In this document: in pieces, positions 1-5,625 of the stretch
How positions within the stretch are numbered: the stretch's first letter is position 1
Layout of the letters: each line of letters starts with the position of its first letter
Source: Bacteroidaceae bacterium
GTDB taxonomy: Bacteria; Bacteroidota; Bacteroidia; Bacteroidales; Bacteroidaceae
Assembly (NCBI GenBank): GCA_900772575.1
Contig: CAAHEN010000042.1
Location: 1 to 6,967, forward strand
DNA length: 6,967 nt
Direction: 5' to 3'
Notes under the pieces: generated by a model
The model's input: only the letters and a program-made list of their open reading frames with translations
Database searches by the model: none
Told to the model about the DNA's origin: nothing
Program-made: the position numbers and the translations under genes

Positions 1-11
1 CCCCGCAGTGT

Positions 12-47
12 TTTTCATAGTTTTGGGCGTACGCCATACTATGAAAA
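12..47. repeat. Inverted repeat with nested palindrome upstream of the SusC-like gene
   Basis: The arms TTTTCATAGT (12-21) and ACTATGAAAA (38-47) are perfect 10-base reverse complements. Inside them sits a second perfect palindrome, GGCGTACGCC (26-35), offset by half a base step from the outer centre. As RNA this could fold into a 10-bp stem carrying an inner 3-bp GGC/GCC stem with a GTAC loop. On the + strand the T-run comes first and the A-run last, so it lacks the trailing T-tract of an intrinsic terminator. It lies about 140 bases before the probable transcription start, far for a classic operator but possible for a distal activator site. It could also be the end of a small mobile or dispersed repeat. 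The structure is seen directly; its role is unknown. Confidence 0.75.
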
Positions 48-89
48 CGTTGCGTTTCTATTTGGACACTTCACTCTGGGCGCATGATG

Positions 90-119
90 GCGGAAGAGGC
101 GCGAGGGCGGAAAGCGGAA
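90..119 (+). repeat. Three short GCGGAA repeats in the leader
   Basis: The hexamer GCGGAA occurs at 90-95, 107-112 and 114-119, each followed by A or G, within a purine-rich stretch between the inverted repeat and the promoter. Spacings are 17 and 7 bases start to start. They could be half-sites for a regulator or simply low-complexity purine-rich DNA; the sequence does not decide this. Confidence 0.3.
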
Positions 120-154
120 AATGGCGCTGCCGGCAAAAAAACGAAGTCCGCCCT

Positions 155-184
155 GTTGTATCCCACTCGTATTTACTAATTTTG
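155..184 (+). promoter_or_regulatory. Probable Bacteroides-type promoter for the operon
   Basis: TAATTTTG at 177-184 matches the Bacteroidota -7 consensus TAnnTTTG exactly. GTTG at 155-158 is a reasonable -33 element (consensus TTTG or TTG), with 18 bases between the two boxes, close to the usual spacing. A 7-base A-tract at 135-141 sits where an UP-like element would be. Transcription would start near 190, leaving a leader of about 20 bases before the ATG at 212. This supports starting the SusC-like gene there, because the upstream in-frame starts at 8 and 41 would lie outside the transcript. There is no strong Shine-Dalgarno sequence, which is normal in this phylum. Confidence 0.7.
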
Positions 185-211
185 CAGGCCAAAACAAGAC
201 AGCTGACCAGT

Positions 212-3200
212 ATGAACAGACATAGACGCACCATCGGAGGGCTCATCGCGGCGGTGGCCTTATTATATATATGTCCACAGCTTCACGCGCAGACAGGCGC
301 CCAGGCCGGAGGCGGCACCGTCACCGACGCCGAGACCGGCGAGCCCGTCATCGGGGCGGCCGTGCGCATCGGTGACAGCCGCGACGTCGTCATCACCGAC
401 GAGCACGGCGTCTTCCGCCTGAAGCGCCCGCTCAGCAAGGGTGCCGTCGTCACCTTCTCCTGCATCGGCTACACGACACAGCACATTGCCTTTCGCGGCG
501 ACACCGCCGCGCTGGCCAACGTGCGTCTCGTCACGAGCGACACGCGGATCAAGGAGGCGGTCATCACCGGTGTCTACCAGCGCAAGAAAGAGTCGTTCAC
601 CGGTTCGGCCGTCACCTTCACCGGCACGGAGCTGAAGCAGATTGGCGCCCAGGGCGTGCTGCAAAGCCTCTCCGTGCTCGACCCGGCCATGAAGCTCGAC
701 AAGAGCGTGCAGTTCGGCTCCGACCCCAACCGCATGCCCGAGCTCGACGTGCGCGGCAAGACCAGCGTGGCCGGCCTGAAGGAGACCTACGGCACCGACC
801 CCAACCAGCCCCTCTTCATCCTCGACGGTTTCGAGACGACACTGGAAACGGTCATGAACCTCAACATGAACCGCGTGGCCAGCGTCACACTGCTCAAGGA
901 CGCCGCCTCGACCGCCATCTACGGTTCGAAGGCCGCCAACGGCGTCATCGTCATCGAGACCGTACGGCCGCAGAACGGCCGGCTGCGCCTTGACTACAAG
1001 GGCGACTTCAGCGTCACCGCCGCCGACCTCTCCGACTACAACCTGATGAATGCCCGCGAGAAACTGGCCTTTGAGGATCTGGCCGGCCTCTACACGGACA
1101 AGACCGGCTCGGCCACGGAGCAGCTGCGCCTCGACAACCTGCGCAACGAGCGCCTGCGGGAGATAGAGCGCGGCGTCGACACCTACTGGCTCTCCGAACC
1201 GCTGCGCACCGGTTTCACGCAGAAGCACAACGTCTATGCCGAGGGCGGCGAGGAGCGGATACGCTACGGACTCGGCGTCAGCTATGCCGACACCAAGGGC
1301 GTCATGCGCGGCTCAGACCGCCGCGTCATCGGCGGCAATGTCGACCTCATCTACCGCACGGGCAAATTCCAGTTTTCCAACAAGCTGACCATCGACTACA
1401 CCAAGACCGACGACCCCACCGTCAGTTTCGCGGAATATGCCCGCGCCAACCCCTACTACCGCAAGCGCCAAGGCGACGGCAGCGTCAGCAAGTACCTCTA
1501 TGTGCCCGCCAGCGACGACGAGACGCCTGTGGCCAATCCGCTCTGGAACGCCTCGCTCAACAACTACGACACGAGCGAGGCCTTCGGCTTCACCAACAAT
1601 TTCATCGCAGAGTGGTTCGTCAGCCGCGACCTGCGCGCCCGGGCCAAGTTCGGCCTGACCAAGACCGAGACCGTCGCCGAGACCCGCGTCTCGCCCCTCC
1701 ACACCGACTACGACGCGGCGGCGGACAACGAGAAGGGGCTCTACACCAACACCCAGACCCATGCCTTCGACTACGAGGGCGACCTCTCCGTCACCTACGG
1801 CCATGTCTTCGCCGAGCGCCACAGCGTCAACGCCGTGGCCGGCTTCAACTTCGAGAACACCCAGTACACCACCAACGGCTACCGCGCCACCGGCTTCACC
1901 GAGGACCAGTTCGGCGCCCCGTCGTTCGCCAACGGCTACGTCGCAGGCACCAAGCCCTCCTACACCAAGAGCGTCAAGCGCGCCGCCAGTTTCTACCTCA
2001 ATGGCGGCTACTCCTACATGGATCGCTACCTGCTCGACTTCAACTACCGCCGCGACGGCGCCTCCATGTTCGGCACCAACAACCGTTTCCGCTCCACGTG
2101 GTCCGTCGGCGTCGGCTGGAACCTGCACAAGGAGGCCTGGATGGCCGGGCAAGACCTCTTCCAGCAGCTCAAGCTCCGCGCCTCGGTGGGCAATCCCGGC
2201 AACCAGAACTTCTCGGCCTACCAGGCCTTCACGACCTACACTTTCAACAGTGCGATGAGCAATGTCTTCGGCGTCGGCGTCTTGGTCAACGCCCTCGGCA
2301 ACCCCGACCTGAAGTGGCAGTCGACCACCAACTGGACCGTCGGCACCGACATGACTCTCTTCGGCAACCGCCTCAACCTCTCCCTCGACCTCTTCCGCAA
2401 GGTGACCGACCCGCTGCTCGCCGTCATCACCACGCCGGGTTCGACCGGCGTCAAGACCGTGGCCATGAACCTCGGGCAGCAGGCCACCAACGGCCTCGAA
2501 CTGACCACGCGCGTCTCTCCCATCTACCACCCCGAACGCGACCTCGTCTGGACCATCAGTCTCAACGGCAGGGCCTACCGTGCCAAGTACGCCAAGATAG
2601 GCCAGGCCCTCGAAGAGCTCAACAAGGCCAACCAGAAACTGCCCACGGGCACCACGCGCTACTACGACGGCGGCAGTCCCACCGCCATCTGGGGCGTGCG
2701 CTCAGCCGGAATCGACCCCGCCACCGGCAAGGAGGTGTTCATCAAGAAGGACGGCAGCTACTCCTTCACCTACGACGTCAGCGACGAAGTGGTGCTGGGC
2801 GACGAGCAGCCCGATCTGGAGGGTACCATCGGCACCTCCTTCTACTGGCGCGGTTTCACCCTGAGCCTCTACCTGCGCTATGAGCTCGGCGCACAGACCT
2901 TCAACACCGCCCTCTATGACAAGGTGGAGAACATCGGGCTCGACGACATCAACTACAACCAGGATCGCCGCGCACTCTACGACCGCTGGTCGCCGACCCA
3001 CCGCGACGCCAAGTTCAAGAACATCTCGCTCGTGCAGACCACCGAGAAGTCATCGCGCTTTGTCATGGACAACAACGTGCTCAGCGGTGAGTCGGTCAGC
3101 CTCAGCTACGAGTTCCGGCAACCTTTCATCAAGAAAGCCGGCCTCTCGGCCCTGACGCTGCAGGCCAACATGAACGACTTCTTCTACGCCGCCACCGTCA

Positions 3201-3268
3201 AGCAGGAACGCGGCACCGACTACCCCTTCGCGCGAACGGTCAACTTCTCCATCGCCGCCACCTTCTGA
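212..3268 (+). CDS. SusC/RagA-family TonB-linked outer-membrane transporter
   Basis: A 1018-residue outer-membrane barrel that should import a ligand captured by its SusD partner, powered by TonB. A Sec signal peptide covers residues 1-26 (hydrophobic core 9-20, cleavage after LHA). A CarboxypepD_reg-like beta domain follows at about 34-108 (GTVTDAETGEPVIGAAV, then CIGYTTQ). The EAVITG stretch near 115-120 is the likely TonB-box region. The plug, about 125-250, carries LDVRGKTS (178-185), PLFILDGFE (200-208) and LLKDAASTAIYGSKAANGV (227-245), all SusC hallmarks. The barrel contains AGIDPATGKEVF (832-843), and RGTDYPFA (1000-1007) precedes a terminal Phe, as expected for BAM-assembled barrels. 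No STN domain lies between the signal peptide and the first domain, so FecR-type signalling is unlikely. The start at 212 is chosen for its signal peptide and promoter spacing; the frame stays open back to a GTG at 8, but those 68 residues are charged and signal-less. The DGFE plug variant fits the subtype paired with DUF4843 lipoproteins. The substrate is unknown. Confidence 0.95.
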   Translation: MNRHRRTIGGLIAAVALLYICPQLHAQTGAQAGGGTVTDAETGEPVIGAAVRIGDSRDVVITDEHGVFRLKRPLSKGAVVTFSCIGYTTQHIAFRGDTAALANVRLVTSDTRIKEAVITGVYQRKKESFTGSAVTFTGTELKQIGAQGVLQSLSVLDPAMKLDKSVQFGSDPNRMPELDVRGKTSVAGLKETYGTDPNQPLFILDGFETTLETVMNLNMNRVASVTLLKDAASTAIYGSKAANGVIVIETVRPQNGRLRLDYKGDFSVTAADLSDYNLMNAREKLAFEDLAGLYTDKTGSATEQLRLDNLRNERLREIERGVDTYWLSEPLRTGFTQKHNVYAEGGEERIRYGLGVSYADTKGVMRGSDRRVIGGNVDLIYRTGKFQFSNKLTIDYTKTDDPTVSFAEYARANPYYRKRQGDGSVSKYLYVPASDDETPVANPLWNASLNNYDTSEAFGFTNNFIAEWFVSRDLRARAKFGLTKTETVAETRVSPLHTDYDAAADNEKGLYTNTQTHAFDYEGDLSVTYGHVFAERHSVNAVAGFNFENTQYTTNGYRATGFTEDQFGAPSFANGYVAGTKPSYTKSVKRAASFYLNGGYSYMDRYLLDFNYRRDGASMFGTNNRFRSTWSVGVGWNLHKEAWMAGQDLFQQLKLRASVGNPGNQNFSAYQAFTTYTFNSAMSNVFGVGVLVNALGNPDLKWQSTTNWTVGTDMTLFGNRLNLSLDLFRKVTDPLLAVITTPGSTGVKTVAMNLGQQATNGLELTTRVSPIYHPERDLVWTISLNGRAYRAKYAKIGQALEELNKANQKLPTGTTRYYDGGSPTAIWGVRSAGIDPATGKEVFIKKDGSYSFTYDVSDEVVLGDEQPDLEGTIGTSFYWRGFTLSLYLRYELGAQTFNTALYDKVENIGLDDINYNQDRRALYDRWSPTHRDAKFKNISLVQTTEKSSRFVMDNNVLSGESVSLSYEFRQPFIKKAGLSALTLQANMNDFFYAATVKQERGTDYPFARTVNFSIAATF

Positions 3269-3319
3269 AAACCGGCTGCGGCCAACGCGCATTTATCACT
3301 CATGTAACGACACACAGAC
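3269..3319 (+). other. Spacer between SusC-like and SusD-like genes
   Basis: This 51-base spacer contains only weak dyads: a 3-bp GGC/GCC stem at 3274-3276 and 3281-3283 with a TGCG loop. No T-tract follows, so it is not an intrinsic terminator and readthrough into the SusD-like gene is expected. A minimal start-stop pair, ATGTAA, lies at 3302-3307, in frame with and just ahead of the real start at 3320. No TAnnTTTG promoter element is seen here. Confidence 0.5.
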
Positions 3320-4798
3320 ATGAAGACACTCCGATACAGCCTGCTCGCCCTGCTCGCCGCCATCCTGACGGCCTGCGACAGCTACCTCGACGTCAAGCCC
3401 TACGACGCCATCGGCGAAGGCGAGCTCTTCAGCTCCGAGCGGGGCTTCCGCAAACTGCTCAACGGCGTCTACATCGACCTCAACGACGACGCCCTCTACG
3501 GCCGCTCACTGACGGTGGAGATGCTGGAGGTGATGGCCAACGACTGCAACGTCGGGACCAACACCGACACGTGGGGCGAATATGTCAACCTCTACAACCA
3601 CGAGTACACCTCCACCTACTGGCGCGGCCGCTTCGACAATGTCTGGGACAAGGCCTATGCCCTCGTCATGAACTGCAACAAGATCCTTGACAACATCGAC
3701 GCCCGTCGCGACCTCTTCTCCGACACCCACTACCGCATGATCAAGGGAGAGGCCCTGGCCCTGAGGGCCTACCTCCACTTCGACATGCTCCGGCTCTTCG
3801 GGCCGGTCTACCAGCGCGACTCGACGGCGACGGCCATTCCCTACCGCCTGCACCAGAGCCTCTCGGCCGATGCCCCGCTGCCCGCCGACAGTGTCGTGCG
3901 CCTTGTCATCGCCGACCTCAACGCCGCCCATGCCCTGCTCGCCGACGCCGACCCCATCCTGACCGCCGGCACGCAGATGAGCGCCGACCCCTCGGGCGAC
4001 AACTTCGAGCGCTACCGCCCGCTGCGCTTCAACTACTACGCCGTCGAGGCCCTGCTGGCCCGTGTCTGGCTGTGGCGCTCCGGCGCCAGTGGCGACGCCG
4101 CCGCCAGTCAGGCCTATGCCTGGGCCAAGGGCGTCATCGACCGTGCCGGCAGCCTCTTCCCCTTCGTCAGCAAGGACGTGGTGCTCGGCCAGCCCGCCAA
4201 TCCCGATCGCGTCTTCTCCTCCGAAGTCATCTTCGGCCTGACCAATCCGCAGCGCGGACAGCTCTTCAAGAAGAACTACGACCCCGCGCTGCTGCCGAAC
4301 CCCGTTTTCTACCCCGACTCTGTCATCTTCAACGAGTACATGTTCGGCAACGTCTCGCCCACCCTGACCTACGGCGGCTCGAAGGACGACTACCGCTACA
4401 TTGCCCAGTGGAAGACCGTCGGCTCGACGCCTTATTTCTACAAATACCAGGATCTCAGCAACACGGGCCTCGTCCTCAACACCATCGTGCCGATGCTGCG
4501 CCTCGGTGAGCTCTACCTCATCGCCGCCGAGACCGCGCCCACCGAGACCGAGCGCTACGCCTATCTCAATGCCCTCCGCACCCACCGCGGACTGACCGCC
4601 GTCAGCTCCCGCCTGGAGGCCACGACAAAGTATGAGTTCGTCCGCGAGCTCTACGGCGAAGGCCAGATTTTCTACTACTACAAGCGGCAGTACATGCGCA
4701 TTCTCCGCACCATCGACGGCAACGGCAACGGTGTGCAGGTGCAGCCTTCTGAGAAGGTCTACGTCGTGCCCTTGCCCGATACGGAAGTCAACAACTAG
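3320..4798 (+). CDS. SusD/RagB-family surface lipoprotein
   Basis: A 492-residue substrate-binding lipoprotein that caps the SusC-like barrel on the cell surface. The signal peptide ends in the lipobox LTAC with lipidated Cys19. The next residues, DSYLDVKPYDAI, match the SusD start pattern CxxxLDxxP and contain the acidic residues typical of Bacteroidota surface-export signals. GEALALRAYLHFDMLRLFG (143-161) is the conserved TPR-helix signature of the family. Near the C-terminus, ELYGEGQIFYYYKR (443-456) matches the usual GEG-aromatic-KR segment, and VYVVPLPD gives the closing strand. It ends soon after at EVNN, shorter than SusD proteins ending in an NPGY-like tail, but nothing looks broken. 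Length is normal. The ATG at 3320 is the only start that keeps the signal peptide. It is presumably co-transcribed with the upstream transporter gene. Family assignment is firm; the ligand cannot be read from the sequence. Confidence 0.95.
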   Translation: MKTLRYSLLALLAAILTACDSYLDVKPYDAIGEGELFSSERGFRKLLNGVYIDLNDDALYGRSLTVEMLEVMANDCNVGTNTDTWGEYVNLYNHEYTSTYWRGRFDNVWDKAYALVMNCNKILDNIDARRDLFSDTHYRMIKGEALALRAYLHFDMLRLFGPVYQRDSTATAIPYRLHQSLSADAPLPADSVVRLVIADLNAAHALLADADPILTAGTQMSADPSGDNFERYRPLRFNYYAVEALLARVWLWRSGASGDAAASQAYAWAKGVIDRAGSLFPFVSKDVVLGQPANPDRVFSSEVIFGLTNPQRGQLFKKNYDPALLPNPVFYPDSVIFNEYMFGNVSPTLTYGGSKDDYRYIAQWKTVGSTPYFYKYQDLSNTGLVLNTIVPMLRLGELYLIAAETAPTETERYAYLNALRTHRGLTAVSSRLEATTKYEFVRELYGEGQIFYYYKRQYMRILRTIDGNGNGVQVQPSEKVYVVPLPDTEVNN

Positions 4799-4811
4799 TT
4801 TCCAGTCCCCC

Positions 4812-5597
4812 ATGCCATCCATGAACGCCACACACATCGCCCACGCCCTGCGCCTGCTCGCCGCTGTCGCCACCCTCGCCCTGGCGGCGTGCTCTGAGAG
4901 CGAGATAGCGCCCTATGCCGGGGCCGACGGCATCTATTTCAACAACCGCCTCGCCAACGGCCAGCTGGCCGACAGCACCGCGCAGACCTTCATCTACACC
5001 GACGCCACAACCATCGACGTGCCGGTCACCATCCAAGTGATGGGACGCGCCGCCGACTATGACCGCCCGGTGGCCCTGACCGTCGGCGGCGATGCCACCG
5101 AGGGCGTGGACTACACGCTGCCCGTCGCCCCGATCGTCCGCGCCGGTGACTACAGTGTCAGCTACATCGTGCGCCTCATCAAGACGCCCGCGCTCAGCAG
5201 CGCGACCAAGCACGTCGTCCTCACCCTCGCGCCGAACGATTGGTTCACCACCCGCTTCACCCACGAGGGCGACAGCACCGCGGCCTCACCCGCCGTGTCG
5301 GCGCTGCGCTATGCCGTGAGCTTCTCCAACCAGTTCACAGTCGCCCCAGCGGGGTGGAACACGGACTTCGCCGGGCCCTTCACTGCCCGCAAGTTTGAGT
5401 TTCTCGTCGGCTACTTCACCGACATTGTCCGGGCAGACTACAACGTCTCCGGCAAGATCACCCTCGCCATGTGGACCTACATGCAGCAGACCGCCAACGA
5501 CTACATCGCCCAGCAAGTGCAATACCGCGCCATGGGCATGGCTTACGATGAGACGGCCTTCGACGAGAACGGCAACAGCCTCTATTTCGGCAACTGA
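4812..5597 (+). CDS. DUF4843-type lipoprotein
   Basis: A 261-residue lipoprotein of unknown molecular function, probably on the outer-membrane surface beside the SusC/SusD pair. The signal peptide ends in LAAC with Cys27, followed by SESE, an acidic stretch consistent with surface export. GADGIYFNN (37-45) is the characteristic early strand of DUF4843 proteins. Residues 65-140 read as a Calx-beta-like sandwich (PVTIQV, then ATEGVDYTLP, RAGDYSVSYIVRL, HVVLTL). The second half, about 165-225, contains WNTDFAGPFTARKFEFL. It begins 13 bases after the SusD stop, which implies translation from the same mRNA. ATG 4812 is the first start after that stop; ATG 4821 (258 residues, Cys24) is equally possible and gives a slightly more typical signal length. 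The frame is open further upstream inside the SusD-like gene, but that extension is a frame shadow with no signal character. Identification is from remembered family features and gene order, without a profile search. Confidence 0.85.
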   Translation: MPSMNATHIAHALRLLAAVATLALAACSESEIAPYAGADGIYFNNRLANGQLADSTAQTFIYTDATTIDVPVTIQVMGRAADYDRPVALTVGGDATEGVDYTLPVAPIVRAGDYSVSYIVRLIKTPALSSATKHVVLTLAPNDWFTTRFTHEGDSTAASPAVSALRYAVSFSNQFTVAPAGWNTDFAGPFTARKFEFLVGYFTDIVRADYNVSGKITLAMWTYMQQTANDYIAQQVQYRAMGMAYDETAFDENGNSLYFGN

Positions 5598-5625
5598 CGT
5601 CACGACACCATCCGGTTTTTCCACC

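Noticed and set aside
263..1228. Long minus-strand open frame (321 residues) inside the SusC-like gene
   Set aside because: It is the antisense of a firmly identified gene; the translation is a low-complexity mix of G, A, V, E, L and D caused by C/G third positions, with no signal, motif or domain.
1313..2530. Minus-strand open frame of 405 residues
   Set aside because: Same GC-driven shadow of the SusC barrel; no recognisable domain and strongly skewed composition.
1612..2883. Plus-strand open frame of 423 residues, very rich in R, P, H and Q
   Set aside because: Alternative-frame reading of the SusC barrel; composition is typical of an out-of-frame GC-rich gene.
3506..4873. Minus-strand open frame of 455 residues across the SusD-like gene and the start of the DUF4843 gene
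   Set aside because: It covers two well-supported sense genes and their junction and has shadow composition.
5595..5602. Perfect palindrome TGACGTCA overlapping the DUF4843 stop codon
   Set aside because: Only eight bases, placed inside an apparent operon with no promoter nearby; expected by chance in sequence this size often enough not to call an operator.
5598..5625. T5 run in the spacer before the PKD-like gene, as a possible terminator
   Set aside because: No stable hairpin precedes the short T-run, and the next gene starts immediately after.
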